64,000 nucleotides of DNA, from contig NZ_CP104558.1 in the NCBI RefSeq assembly GCF_025398035.1, positions 310,001 to 374,000 on the forward strand, read 5' to 3'. The DNA comes from Rossellomorea vietnamensis. Its GTDB lineage: Bacteria > Bacillota > Bacilli > Bacillales > Bacillaceae_B. The notes below the pieces were generated by a model. The model had not been told where the DNA came from and searched no databases. It saw only the letters and a list, made by a program, of their open reading frames with translations. Made by a program: the position numbers and the translations under genes. This document shows, piece by piece, positions 26,098 to 34,725 of this stretch (position 1 is its first letter; every line of letters begins with the position of its first letter).

Positions 26098-26191
26098 AAT
26101 GTGTATGGGATGTAAATATTTCCATTCGGGTCTCCGAAAGCATCATTCATTTGGTAAAATAGAGATACCAAATCGAGAGTGGGGATTGTTC

Positions 26192-26896
26192 ATGAAACAA
26201 ATCATTGCAATGGGTGGCGGAGGTTTCTCAATGGAACCTGGTAACCTGTTATTGGATCAATACATCATAAATCAGTCGAAGGTATCCAGACCTAAGGTGT
26301 GTTTCCTTCCTACAGCAAGCGGAGATGCAGAAGGGTATATTGAACGCTTTTATAAATCTTTTACATCCCTGTCAAGTGAACCTTCACATCTATCTTTATT
26401 CAAGCCCTCCACCAGGGACTTAGAAGGTTTCCTGCTTGAAAAAGATATTATTTATGTTGGAGGGGGAAATACGAAGAATATGCTTGCCTTATGGAAGGAG
26501 TGGGGAATTGACGTGATACTTAGGAAGGCGTGGGAGTCAGGAACGATTTTAACTGGATTAAGTGCAGGGTCGATTTGCTGGTTCGAAGAAGGAACCACCG
26601 ATTCATACGGAGATGGACTAGAGACCATCAAGGGATTGGGCTTGATAGCAGGCAGTCACTCCCCTCATTATGACGGAGAAGAAAACCGTCGTCCCCTCTA
26701 TCATTCTTTTATTGAGAGAGGAGAATTGAAACCGGGCTATGCAGCTGATGATGGTGCAGCTTTGCATTTCATTGATGAAGGACTGTCGAGAGCGGTGAGT
26801 TCAAGACCACATGCATCGGCTTACCGGGTAGAGAAAATAGATGGAGTGATTACAGAGTACAAAATCGGGACCAACTATTTGGGAAATCCGGAGTGA
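26192..26896 (+). CDS. Peptidase E-like protein (S51 family)
   Basis: 234-residue protein with a class-I-glutaminase-like fold. It resembles peptidase E (Asp-X dipeptidase) and cyanophycinase-like proteins and is similar to B. subtilis YgaJ. The nucleophile serine lies in ILTGLSAGSICWFE, and the likely histidine in GSHSPHYDGEENRR. VGGGNTKNMLALW precedes the nucleophile, as in the family. The start is ATG 26192, with GAGTGGGGATTGTTC before it; an upstream GTG at 26099 would add 31 residues of non-family sequence and is rejected. Confidence 0.82.
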   Translation: MKQIIAMGGGGFSMEPGNLLLDQYIINQSKVSRPKVCFLPTASGDAEGYIERFYKSFTSLSSEPSHLSLFKPSTRDLEGFLLEKDIIYVGGGNTKNMLALWKEWGIDVILRKAWESGTILTGLSAGSICWFEEGTTDSYGDGLETIKGLGLIAGSHSPHYDGEENRRPLYHSFIERGELKPGYAADDGAALHFIDEGLSRAVSSRPHASAYRVEKIDGVITEYKIGTNYLGNPE

Positions 26897-26975
26897 TTGT
26901 ATAAGAAGATCGCATAATTTGGTGTCCATTATCATAGGGATAGTGATGAGTCTTTTTCCAGGGAGGAGAATCATC

Positions 26976-27245
26976 ATGAATGAGGAAAAGCGCAACATGA
27001 CCGGGGATTTGGTAAAGAAGACATCGAAGCAGGCAAGTGAACTCCTGAACAAAACAGCCGATACAGCAAACGGTATTATCAAGAGTGTGAGCGGTGAAGG
27101 TGGATTGGTAGGGAAAGTGTCTGATACTTCGGCAGACTTTGTGAAAAACGTAAGCAACACCGGAAATAAAATGGTCGGCAAAACCGTTGATACAACAAGT
27201 AAAGCCGTAAAAGGGGCATCCAATAAACTATTTAAAAAGAAATAA
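26976..27245 (+). CDS. Helical repeat-rich protein (89 aa), unknown
   Basis: 89-residue soluble protein built of degenerate repeats around K-[TV]-x-D-T-[ATS]-x-x-[IVF]-[IVK]-[KN] (KTADTANGIIKS, KVSDTSADFVKNV, KTVDTTSKAVKGA). It forms amphipathic helices like LEA, phasin or stress-associated proteins. No family is assigned with confidence. AGGGAGGAGAATCATC precedes ATG 26976, so the longer ORF from 26919 is not used. A clear terminator follows. Confidence 0.65.
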   Translation: MNEEKRNMTGDLVKKTSKQASELLNKTADTANGIIKSVSGEGGLVGKVSDTSADFVKNVSNTGNKMVGKTVDTTSKAVKGASNKLFKKK

Positions 27246-27257
27246 GACTTTGAAAGG

Positions 27258-27287
27258 AGCAATCTTCTGTGTGGAGATTGCTTTTTT
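27258..27287 (+). terminator. Terminator of the repeat-protein gene
   Basis: AGCAATCT-TCTGTGTGG-AGATTGCT followed by TTTTTT. Confidence 0.88.
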
Positions 27288-27361
27288 ATATGTTTCAGAA
27301 TCCAGATTGAATGCTATGATAAAATGAATCATGGAGGTAAATAAAGAAGGGGAGTGAAACA

Positions 27362-27799
27362 ATGATTCAGTTTCGAAAGATTTCAGCTGCAGATACATAT
27401 TCGATTAGACAACAAATTTTACGGCCGACACAAACAATGGAGGAATGCAAGTATGAAGGAGACATGGATGAATCCACCTTCCACGTCGGAGCGCTTGATG
27501 GAGAAAAACTGATTTGTATTGGCTCCTTCTATCAGGAAGCACAGGAAGGATTGGAAGGCAGGCTGCCATTTCGTTTAAGGGGTATGGCGACCCTTCCCGA
27601 TTTCAGATCGAAAGGTATCGGTAAAGAGCTCATAGAGTACAGCGAAAGTATCCTTTCTAACGCAGGCTGCGATCTGTGGTGGTGTAATGCCAGGACTTCA
27701 GCTGCTCCTTACTATACAAAACTGGGACTGATACAGTCAGGTGGTATCTTTGAAATTGATCCTATAGGTCCTCATGTGATTATGTTCAAAAAGATGTAA
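27362..27799 (+). CDS. GNAT family N-acetyltransferase
   Basis: 145-residue single-domain acetyltransferase. Motif A reads LRGMATLPDFRSKGIGKELIEYSE with the R-x-x-G-I-G pyrophosphate loop. WWCNARTSAAPYYTKLGL is the motif B region, like small GNATs of the YitI type. The substrate is unknown. GGGGAGTGAAACA precedes the ATG. Single gene. Confidence 0.85.
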   Translation: MIQFRKISAADTYSIRQQILRPTQTMEECKYEGDMDESTFHVGALDGEKLICIGSFYQEAQEGLEGRLPFRLRGMATLPDFRSKGIGKELIEYSESILSNAGCDLWWCNARTSAAPYYTKLGLIQSGGIFEIDPIGPHVIMFKKM

Positions 27800-27815
27800 G
27801 AATGGTACATCCTCC

Positions 27816-27848
27816 TGAAAAAAAACAACCGGGCCAAGGCCCGGTTGT
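27816..27848 (-). terminator. Terminator of the AI-2E permease gene
   Basis: On the minus strand ACAACCGGGCC-TTG-GCCCGGTTGT is followed by TTTTTTTT. It starts 10 bp after the stop at 27858. Confidence 0.92.
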
Positions 27849-27857
27849 CTCCAGTGT

Positions 27858-28949
27858 TCACTCCTGTATGGAAGATCTTCTCAGTTTAATAAACTTCACT
27901 AAATTCAATACAATCGTTTTTGATACTGCGTAGGTGGGTACGGCTAAAATCATGCCGAGTATTCCCGCTAAATTACCCGCAACGAGCAATAAGATGATGA
28001 TCGTGGCAGGGTGGGTATCCAATCGTTTGCCCAGTATAAGGGGTGAAAGAAGATTCCCTTCAATTTGCTGAGCAATCGTGACCACCACTACGACAAGGAT
28101 CGCCTTTGTCGGTGAATCAAACAACGCCACGATGATGGCTGGTGCTGCACCGATGAACGGTCCGATAAACGGTATGATGTTTGTGACGGCCCCGATCAGT
28201 GCCATCACGAGTGCATAAGGCAACCCGATGATCAAGTAACCGATAAAGGTAAGCGTCCCGACGAATGAAGCGACTGTCAATTGTCCCTGTATGTATGCGG
28301 CAAGTGTTTCACTCGTATCCTTTAATGTGTTGATTCCTTCCTCACGGTATGCAGGCGGCAAAAATTTCGAAATGGCCTTGGGGAATTTGTGACCGTCCTT
28401 GAACATGAAGAACAGAAGGAAAGGTACGGTAACAATTAGAATGGTGATGCTTGTCAATACACTGAGTAATCCCTTCAAGGCAGTGGTGATATTATCAGGC
28501 AGTGTATTGGCGAAATCCACCAGCTGATTCTCTATATCCTTCAGTGACACATAATCCTGATTCATCATCCATTTAAACTGATCTGTTTCTGACAAATATT
28601 CAATGAAGTTCCTCGTTTGCTTTGCATACTCAGGCAGGGCATTGAATAACGCAGTCACCTGACGTGTAATGACAGGTGCGATATTTCCTATGATCAACAC
28701 CAATGCCCCGATGATTGCACCATAAAGGACGATGATCGCGATGGTCCTCGGCAGCTTTGCTTTCACCAGAAGATTGACTAATGGATTCAGTAAAAAGTAA
28801 AGAAAACCTGAAATGATGATGGGAAAAAATAAGGTAGATGCAAATACGACGATGGGCTCAAAAAGAAAAGAAATCTTAGTTGAAACATAAATGATGGTAA
28901 GAATGATAAGAATTTGTAAGCTCCACGAATAAACTTTTTTCCTGGTCAA
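27858..28949 (-). CDS. AI-2E family (PerM/YueF-type) membrane permease
   Basis: 363-residue membrane protein of the AI-2E exporter/PerM superfamily with about eight hydrophobic helices. The conserved tail ALIGAVTNIIPFIGPFIGAAPA and the segment QQIEGNLLSPLILGKRLDTHP are diagnostic. Members are linked to autoinducer-2 export or Na+(Li+)/H+ exchange; the substrate here is unknown. TTG 28949 has GAGGTGA six bases ahead. The GTG at 28958 overlaps that ribosome site and is the alternative (366 residues). Confidence 0.85.
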   Translation of the reverse strand: MTRKKVYSWSLQILIILTIIYVSTKISFLFEPIVVFASTLFFPIIISGFLYFLLNPLVNLLVKAKLPRTIAIIVLYGAIIGALVLIIGNIAPVITRQVTALFNALPEYAKQTRNFIEYLSETDQFKWMMNQDYVSLKDIENQLVDFANTLPDNITTALKGLLSVLTSITILIVTVPFLLFFMFKDGHKFPKAISKFLPPAYREEGINTLKDTSETLAAYIQGQLTVASFVGTLTFIGYLIIGLPYALVMALIGAVTNIIPFIGPFIGAAPAIIVALFDSPTKAILVVVVVTIAQQIEGNLLSPLILGKRLDTHPATIIILLLVAGNLAGILGMILAVPTYAVSKTIVLNLVKFIKLRRSSIQE

Positions 28950-29158
28950 CCTGTTCACCTCTGCTATGACTAGTTTATCTGATTAAGTATATCAAAAATA
29001 GGAGGGGAACCCCTACTAATATCTGGGCTAATTGAAAATTATTTTTTAGTAGGAGCATTTTAATCACATGAAATCATCCTGACACTGCAAGTGAAAATGC
29101 ATAATGATACCATCTTTGGGGACCATAGTAAAAAATGATTCTGACTGAAGGTGCAAAT

Positions 29159-30682
29159 ATGAGTTCCTTTTACAAAAAGAATAGAAGAATACCGAAGCAG
29201 CTCCTTTCAGAAAAAGAAGAAGTGATCATAGAAACCCTCACCTTGGACGAGAAGGTGTCCTTTTTTCAAGAAGGTCTTTTTCACACGGATGATTTGAAAA
29301 TAAGGAACTTAACTTTTAATGAAAAAAGGATCGCCATCCTTTTTTTAGATTCTGTCATTGATAATAGAAGTTTACAGACATATATCATCCAGCCCCTCAT
29401 ACAGAAAGAGGTCGGAACAATTCATGATTCAGTAAGCAGTAATAGTGTGAAAGAAACTCTTCAGTTAGAAGAGGCACTGAGTGTGATGGTCGATGGACAC
29501 TGTATCATCTTACAGGAAGATAGTGAATGGATTACTTTTATAAGCATGCCAAAGATTCCTTCCAACCGGAATGAGCCGATTAATGAAAAGGTGATCAGGG
29601 GATCTCATCAGGGGTTCAGTGAAAACATTTCGGAAAATATCCATCTGATCCGTGAAAGAATTTCCAGCCCGAAGCTGACCGTTAAATACTCGAGTGTAGG
29701 GGAGACGACTAGAACGAAGTATTCTCTTGTTTATTTATCCGATCTGACAGATATGGAAATAGTGAAGACCATAGAGGACCGGATCAGCTATATTGACAGC
29801 GATTCGATACAATCGCCCGGGTATTTTGAAGAATTTCTGGAAGATAATTCGTTTTCCCCATTCCCACAGTTTTTGAATACGGAACGCCCGGACCGTGTTG
29901 CGGGGAATCTGATGGAGGGGAGAGTGGCCATGGTGATGGAGGGGAGCCCGACTGTGCTCATTTTTCCCGTGAACTTTTTCAGCTTTTTTCAAACGACGGA
30001 GGATTATAACAATCGCGCATTTATTGGGTCCTTCATTCGTTTCATCAGGTTGATCAGCTTTATAGCCACCCTTTGTTTACCGGCTTTTTATATCGCCGTC
30101 ATTTCCTATAATTATGAAATCATCCCTGTGGAAATCATCTTTTCGATTAAAAGCTCACTTGAATATGTGCCCTTCCCGCCTTTGATTGAGGCGGCGATCA
30201 TGCAGCTTACACTTGAATTGCTGCGTGAAGCAGCGATACGGCTTCCCAATCCGATTGCCCAAACCATCGGGGTTGTAGGAGGTCTCGTCATTGGGACAGC
30301 TGTTGTAGATGCCAATCTCGTTTCCAATACGATGGTTATTGTCGTAGCGATCACAGCCATTTCTTCTTTTGTCATTCCTTCCAATGAGCTGAGTACTTCT
30401 GTGAGGGTATTGGGGTTCCCGCTTATGGTTGCTGCAGCTCTATTCGGTGTCCTAGGAATTGTCATCGGACTGATGCTGCTCTTAATCCACATGTCCAATC
30501 TGAAGTCGATGGGTCATCATTATTTGTACCCGGTAGCCCCTCTTGATGTTAAGGGACTGAAAGATACGTTCATTCGGCTTCCTGTATGGCTGATGAAAAA
30601 GCGGCCAAAGGATTTACGAACAGTATACAGATGGAAAACGTCGGATTCCCGGGGATGGAAAAAAAATGAAGATGCAGACTAG
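29159..30682 (+). CDS. gerA: Spore germination receptor subunit A (GerA family)
   Basis: 507-residue A subunit of a germinant receptor in the spore inner membrane. The N-terminal soluble region (about 1-270) precedes PDRVAGNLMEGRVAMVMEGSP, the classic GerAA signature, and then about five helices including EAAIRLPNPIAQTIGVVGGL. ATG 29159 is preferred because GAAGGTG lies seven bases ahead; an upstream ATG at 29135 lacks a ribosome site. It overlaps the B subunit by 17 nt. The germinant is unknown. 'gerA' is used here as a family label, not as an orthologue claim. Confidence 0.92.
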   Translation: MSSFYKKNRRIPKQLLSEKEEVIIETLTLDEKVSFFQEGLFHTDDLKIRNLTFNEKRIAILFLDSVIDNRSLQTYIIQPLIQKEVGTIHDSVSSNSVKETLQLEEALSVMVDGHCIILQEDSEWITFISMPKIPSNRNEPINEKVIRGSHQGFSENISENIHLIRERISSPKLTVKYSSVGETTRTKYSLVYLSDLTDMEIVKTIEDRISYIDSDSIQSPGYFEEFLEDNSFSPFPQFLNTERPDRVAGNLMEGRVAMVMEGSPTVLIFPVNFFSFFQTTEDYNNRAFIGSFIRFIRLISFIATLCLPAFYIAVISYNYEIIPVEIIFSIKSSLEYVPFPPLIEAAIMQLTLELLREAAIRLPNPIAQTIGVVGGLVIGTAVVDANLVSNTMVIVVAITAISSFVIPSNELSTSVRVLGFPLMVAAALFGVLGIVIGLMLLLIHMSNLKSMGHHYLYPVAPLDVKGLKDTFIRLPVWLMKKRPKDLRTVYRWKTSDSRGWKKNEDAD

Positions 30683-31775
30683 CCTTACTTCCATTCAGCT
30701 AATTTTCTTTATCATTCAAACCCAGATCGGGGTAGGGGTTCTCGGGCTTCCATTCAGTGTGTTTTCGGTTTCGAAAAATGATGCATGGTTATCTGTTTTA
30801 CTTGCCGGCTTCATTGTTCAGATCCTTATCGTTCTCTTCTGGATTTTGGGGAGGAGATTTCCAAAGAAATCTCTTTTTCAGTATTCCCGTCAACTTTTGG
30901 GTAAACTGGCGGGATCTATGGTCAACATTTCTTTTATACTATACGGGGTTCTGGTCACGGCCTTGATATTGATGTACTCGACCGCCATCATAAAGACGTG
31001 GGTGCTTCCCCTTACGCCAAAATGGATTGTCATGTTTCTATTGATTTTCACTGCAATCTACTTGGGGAAGGAAAAGGTTGCTGCGATCAGCGACGTATAT
31101 GTAGTGGTATCGAGTCTGATCTTTTTTCTTCTCCTGATTTCTGTAGTGGTGCTGGTCACTTATCCCATAGAATGGAGATATTTACTGCCAATCGGGCAAT
31201 CAGGTGGTGTACAGATTTTGAAGGGAGCCAAAGAAGCATACTTCTCAATGTTAGGATTTGAATTGCTGCTTTTTCTTTTCCCTTATTTTCAACACAATGG
31301 TGAACGTTCTGTCCTCTATTCAGCATCGATTGCAAACCTGTTTGTGACTCTGACCTATACTTTTCTCACCGTCGTCAGCCTTATTACGTTCAGTCCAGAA
31401 GAAATCGTCATCGTTCCCCAACCGGTCCTTTACTTTGTGAAATCCCTTTATTTACAGATTGTTGAGAGGATTGATTTGGTTTTTATGTCATTATGGGTCG
31501 TCAATGTCATTACATCCCTGACAAGCTATCTCTTTTTATCAACAGAAGGGAGTATACATACGTTCAGGTGGTTTAAACGGAAACGGTACATTTATACTGT
31601 GTTAATTGGAATGATGGCATTTGTCATAGCATTAATTCCAGGTAAAGAAGGAGAAATGGAAATCTATAATAAAATGGTGATCAATCTTTCGTATCTCTAT
31701 ATTTTGGTGATCCCTGCTATATTATTAAGCATTTCATATCTTTTCAAGAAAGCAGAAAGAGGGGGAGGCGCATGA
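30666..31775 (+). CDS. gerB: Spore germination receptor subunit B (GerAB family permease)
   Basis: 369-residue integral membrane protein with about ten helices, of the endospore germination permease family related to amino-acid transporters (APC). It starts SLTSIQLIFFIIQTQIGVGVLGLP, with the helix-1 GVG motif that lines the ligand pocket in this family. It recognises the germinant together with the A subunit. Overlaps of 17 nt upstream and 4 nt (ATGA) downstream show one translational unit. Confidence 0.92.
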   Translation: MKMQTSLTSIQLIFFIIQTQIGVGVLGLPFSVFSVSKNDAWLSVLLAGFIVQILIVLFWILGRRFPKKSLFQYSRQLLGKLAGSMVNISFILYGVLVTALILMYSTAIIKTWVLPLTPKWIVMFLLIFTAIYLGKEKVAAISDVYVVVSSLIFFLLLISVVVLVTYPIEWRYLLPIGQSGGVQILKGAKEAYFSMLGFELLLFLFPYFQHNGERSVLYSASIANLFVTLTYTFLTVVSLITFSPEEIVIVPQPVLYFVKSLYLQIVERIDLVFMSLWVVNVITSLTSYLFLSTEGSIHTFRWFKRKRYIYTVLIGMMAFVIALIPGKEGEMEIYNKMVINLSYLYILVIPAILLSISYLFKKAERGGGA

Positions 31776-32878
31776 AAAAACGATTGCTCATCATCAGCAT
31801 ACTTCTTGTTATTCTCCCTTTCTTAACTGGTTGTTGGGATCAGCGGCTGCTTAAAAATGGAAGGCTTGTTTTTTCATCTTCTTTCGATCTCCTGGATGAT
31901 GAAACCATTCGATCCACTGCCATCATCCGGGATTTCAAGAATGGAACCCCTACCAATACAATGGTCCAAGGCGAAGGCAAGACCATTCGTGAAACACGGA
32001 TGGTAATGGACAGAAAGATTTCCGGAGCATTTGAGCCGTCGAAAAACCGCATCTTTTTATTAGGGGAAGAACTGGCCAAAAAGGATATTTATAAGTTTTT
32101 GGATATTTTTTATCGTGATCCAAACAGTTCGATTTCTTCAAAACTTGCAGTGGTAGAGGGAAGCGGAGAAGAAATTCTTTCTAAATTGAGTGAAAAGAAC
32201 GTGCTGATATCAGAGTTTATGATTGAATTACTCACGAGTGCTGAGTCCGCCACGGGTGTTCCGAAACAGAATCTACAAACGGTCTGCACCCTTATGTTCG
32301 ATGAAGGGAAGGACTTTGCCCTGCCTCTCATAAAGTTGAAGGATGGCGAGGTCATATTATCCGGTACGGGTATTTTCCATAAGCATTCATTATCTGGTAC
32401 TTTAACGTTCAAGGAATCCTCATTATTCCTGATCATGAACAACCAAAAGGCAAAGATTGCCCGTTTTGTATCCAAAATAGAAAAGGATAAACCTTTGAAT
32501 GTGGATAATTATATTACGTATAATGTGTCAGAATCGAAGTCAAAGCTTAAAATCATTTCAGATGCCCCGGATAACATCCAGGTGGGAATAGACGTAGATA
32601 TGGAAGTATCAATCGTCGAGTTTCCCCAGGATAAATTAACAGATAAGAAAAAATTAAAAAAACTCAATGAAGAGATTTCAAAAAAACTGACAGAAGATGC
32701 AGAAGGGATGATTGAGAAGATTCAACTGGCAAACTCGGATTTATTCGGGATCGGCAGGGAGCTGATGGCGTTCCACCCCCAAATCTGGGAAAAAGTAAAT
32801 TGGGATGAAGCTTACCCTGAGATCACGATCGTACCGTCAATAAAAGTCGATATAATAGGGCACGGGATTATAAACTAA
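31772..32878 (+). CDS. gerC: Spore germination receptor subunit C lipoprotein (Ger(x)C family)
   Basis: 368-residue lipoprotein with signal and lipobox FLTGCWDQR (Cys21), the typical GerAC start. It is anchored to the outer leaflet of the spore inner membrane, needs diacylglyceryl transfer by Lgt, and completes the receptor. The three-domain Ger(x)C fold is indicated by length and by motifs such as LLTSAESATGVPKQNLQ. The ATG overlaps gerB by ATGA. No fourth (D) subunit gene is present. A hairpin follows the stop. Confidence 0.92.
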   Translation: MKKRLLIISILLVILPFLTGCWDQRLLKNGRLVFSSSFDLLDDETIRSTAIIRDFKNGTPTNTMVQGEGKTIRETRMVMDRKISGAFEPSKNRIFLLGEELAKKDIYKFLDIFYRDPNSSISSKLAVVEGSGEEILSKLSEKNVLISEFMIELLTSAESATGVPKQNLQTVCTLMFDEGKDFALPLIKLKDGEVILSGTGIFHKHSLSGTLTFKESSLFLIMNNQKAKIARFVSKIEKDKPLNVDNYITYNVSESKSKLKIISDAPDNIQVGIDVDMEVSIVEFPQDKLTDKKKLKKLNEEISKKLTEDAEGMIEKIQLANSDLFGIGRELMAFHPQIWEKVNWDEAYPEITIVPSIKVDIIGHGIIN

Positions 32879-32908
32879 TGGTCCAGTACATATAAAGTAC
32901 TGGACCAT
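32878..32908 (+). terminator. Hairpin after the ger operon
   Basis: ATGGTCCAGTAC / GTACTGGACCAT, a perfect 12-bp stem with loop ATATAAA, but no clear T-run on either strand. It lies between convergent genes and probably serves as transcript end for both. Confidence 0.55.
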
Positions 32909-32917
32909 GTATTATGA

Positions 32918-33232
32918 TCAAGAGACCATCTTTAAGCCGATGATGCTTCCAACAATACAGCAGATAAAAAACAGCCTTTTCATATCCCTGGTTTCATTGA
33001 AAAACATCATCCCCATAAGCACAGCACCTGCAGAGCCGATGCCGGTCCAGATCCCATAGCCTGTGCTTACGGGAATGTCCAACAGGGATAGAGACAGCAG
33101 GTAAAAACTCATGGCTCCCGCTGTGAAACTGATCAAGGAGGGGACGAATCTTTTATATCCTTCTGAAAGCTTCATGAACGTCACCATGATCACTTCAGAG
33201 AATCCTGCAAAGATGAGAAACACCCAGGCCAT
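32918..33232 (-). CDS. ykkD: SMR family efflux subunit (YkkD-like)
   Basis: 104-residue small multidrug resistance protein with four helices. The conserved membrane Glu of helix 1 lies in LIFAGFSEVIMV. GYGIWTGIGSAGAVLMG is the dimer-helix motif. It forms a hetero-pair with the following YkkC-like subunit. ATG 33232 overlaps the partner's TGA; a TTG at 33235 is possible. Relatives export guanidinium or quaternary cations; the substrate here is unproven. Confidence 0.88.
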   Translation of the reverse strand: MAWVFLIFAGFSEVIMVTFMKLSEGYKRFVPSLISFTAGAMSFYLLSLSLLDIPVSTGYGIWTGIGSAGAVLMGMMFFNETRDMKRLFFICCIVGSIIGLKMVS

Positions 33233-33576
33233 CAATAGCCACCCCCAGTATCTGTTTCTTCCTTATCACTCATCTTTAGTCCAATGACTCCAAAAATGAG
33301 TAAAGAGATGAATGCAATCTTCAATATGCTTATCCCATCATTCAAGAACAACATACCAACCACAGCTGTGCCGGCTGCGCCAATACCAGTGAAAACGGCA
33401 TATGCTGTCCCGATTGGGAGGAGTCTCATTGACTGAGAAAAAAAGTAAAAACTCACTAAAATGAGGAATGCCGTAATGATGCTGGGTACCGGTTTTGTAA
33501 ACCCTTTTGAAAGGGATAACCCCGTTGCCCAGCCAATTTCCAGGATTCCCCCGATAATCACATATAGCCAGCCCAT
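33232..33576 (-). CDS. ykkC: SMR family efflux subunit (YkkC-like)
   Basis: 114-residue SMR protein with four helices. The key Glu is in IIGGILEIGWATGLSLSKGF, and AYAVFTGIGAAGTAVVGMLFL is the conserved helix. ATG 33576 has AAAGGAGAG seven bases upstream, inside the end of the TetR gene; the longer ORF to 33693 only covers TetR-coding DNA in another frame. It overlaps the YkkD start as TGATG. In B. subtilis a guanidine riboswitch controls ykkCD. Here a TetR gene heads the operon. Confidence 0.88.
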   Translation of the reverse strand: MGWLYVIIGGILEIGWATGLSLSKGFTKPVPSIITAFLILVSFYFFSQSMRLLPIGTAYAVFTGIGAAGTAVVGMLFLNDGISILKIAFISLLIFGVIGLKMSDKEETDTGGGY

Positions 33577-33580
33577 GTTG

Positions 33581-34174
33581 CTACTCTCCTTTACGGCTTG
33601 ATAATCCAAGTGCATAAACTTTCCAAGCCGATTCGATTCGTTGTTGAAATATTTCTTCTGTGTAATAGTGATGCTCGAGAAAGACACCGTCAACCAGACA
33701 TAAGAAAGACGCTACAAATTCATCTTCAGTGACCTCTTGAAACATTTTCTGGTTAATGCCTTCCTTATAGACCGAAATTAAGATGGAGGTGGCAACCTTT
33801 TCTAAATGAATAAAATGTTCTTGTATTAAATCCTTAAACTGTACAGGAGGAAAGAATGTCACCCTTTTCCACAATAAAGCTTCTTTCGTTGTCATTAAAC
33901 GTTGACAGAACAAATCAAAAAGCACCCTCACATTCTTGAGTGGTTCTTGATGATTCATGGTGACCTCCGTTTTTCTGTACGCGGCCACCTCTGATACGAT
34001 CAAGTCCTCTAATACCTCGATAAAGAGATCCTCTTTACTGCGGAAATGATTATATATAGAAGGTTTTTTAATTCCAACCTCCTTTGCGATTTCTGCCAAA
34101 GGTGTATCTTCATAGCCCTTTTGTCCAAATAGCTCCAGAGCCACATTTTTTATCAGCTGCTTATTATCATTCAC
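33581..34174 (-). CDS. TetR family transcriptional regulator of the SMR operon
   Basis: 197-residue repressor. The N-terminal helix-turn-helix domain carries ALELFGQKGYEDTPLAEIAKEVGIKKPSIYNHFRSKEDLF (split over residues 13-52), and the C-terminal ligand domain is of TetR_C type. GTG start. The gene leads the operon tetR-ykkC-ykkD and a perfect-arm palindrome lies between its -10 and start codon, so it most likely represses its own operon and responds to pump substrates. Confidence 0.9.
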   Translation of the reverse strand: MNDNKQLIKNVALELFGQKGYEDTPLAEIAKEVGIKKPSIYNHFRSKEDLFIEVLEDLIVSEVAAYRKTEVTMNHQEPLKNVRVLFDLFCQRLMTTKEALLWKRVTFFPPVQFKDLIQEHFIHLEKVATSILISVYKEGINQKMFQEVTEDEFVASFLCLVDGVFLEHHYYTEEIFQQRIESAWKVYALGLSSRKGE

Positions 34175-34196
34175 GATGATCCCTCTCCCTGAAACT

Positions 34197-34214
34197 AACT
34201 AACGGTCGTTAGTT
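34197..34214. promoter_or_regulatory. TetR operator and promoter of the SMR operon
   Basis: Palindrome AACTAACG-GT-CGTTAGTT, with perfect 8-bp arms, lies 23 bp before the tetR start. On the minus strand the -10 TATAAT is at 34222-34217, directly upstream of the palindrome. A repressor bound here would block transcription start. Confidence 0.75.
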
Positions 34215-34344
34215 TGATTATAATACCCTTTACAGCAAAATGCAAGAATTGAAAATGATCACTCTTAATGAATGCATGCGAATGATCAGCCCATCCCATA
34301 CATATAATCTTCTGTTGATTTTAATCGGGGGAAAGGGGAATCGT

Positions 34345-34674
34345 ATGAAAGTCTTATGGTGGAAAGCGACCATTCTTAGTTTATTGGTTATAATGCTGGT
34401 ATGTTTACTGTTTTTGAAAATAGTGGTTGGTACAAAGGATGACTGGGTAGTAATCGAAGAGAAGTACTTTCCCTTAAAGGATGGACACGATCCGTTAGGA
34501 ATCAAGTCGGGGGAAAAACTGGATCCTTCTCAACGTGTTACCACATGTGCCATGAAATTTGATGATGGTCATACGTATTCAGTGGACTGCGATGAATACC
34601 TTGATTACAACATCGGGGAGAAGGTCAGAATAGTCCCGATTGAAAAAAATCAAGTAAAACTAAGAAGGAAGTAA
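34345..34674 (+). CDS. Membrane-anchored protein, unknown (109 aa)
   Basis: 109 residues with one N-terminal hydrophobic anchor (ATILSLLVIMLVCLLFLKIVVG) and a soluble C-terminal part with short beta-strands (VTTCAMKFDDGHTYSVDCDEYL). The ATG at 34345 has AAAGGGGAATCGT ahead of it. The two Cys at TTCAM and VDCDE could pair outside the cell. No family is recognised. Divergent from the TetR operon. Confidence 0.6.
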   Translation: MKVLWWKATILSLLVIMLVCLLFLKIVVGTKDDWVVIEEKYFPLKDGHDPLGIKSGEKLDPSQRVTTCAMKFDDGHTYSVDCDEYLDYNIGEKVRIVPIEKNQVKLRRK

Positions 34675-34725
34675 GTGTGGTAGGATAATACCATAGTATT
34701 GAATTCTTTTATGATAGGAATGATC

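Noticed and set aside
26099-26191. N-terminal extension of peptidase E from GTG 26099
   Set aside because: The SD-like AGGGGGGTG is locked in a strong hairpin and the 31 added residues do not look like the family; ATG 26192 has a normal ribosome site.
29060-29110. Sigma-G promoter before the ger operon
   Set aside because: A CATAATG near 29100 resembles a sigma-G -10, but no good -35 is at the right distance; not listed as a feature.
33577-34222. Guanidine-I (ykkC) riboswitch before the SMR genes
   Set aside because: The region is the tetR coding sequence plus a short promoter/operator; conserved riboswitch elements were not seen.
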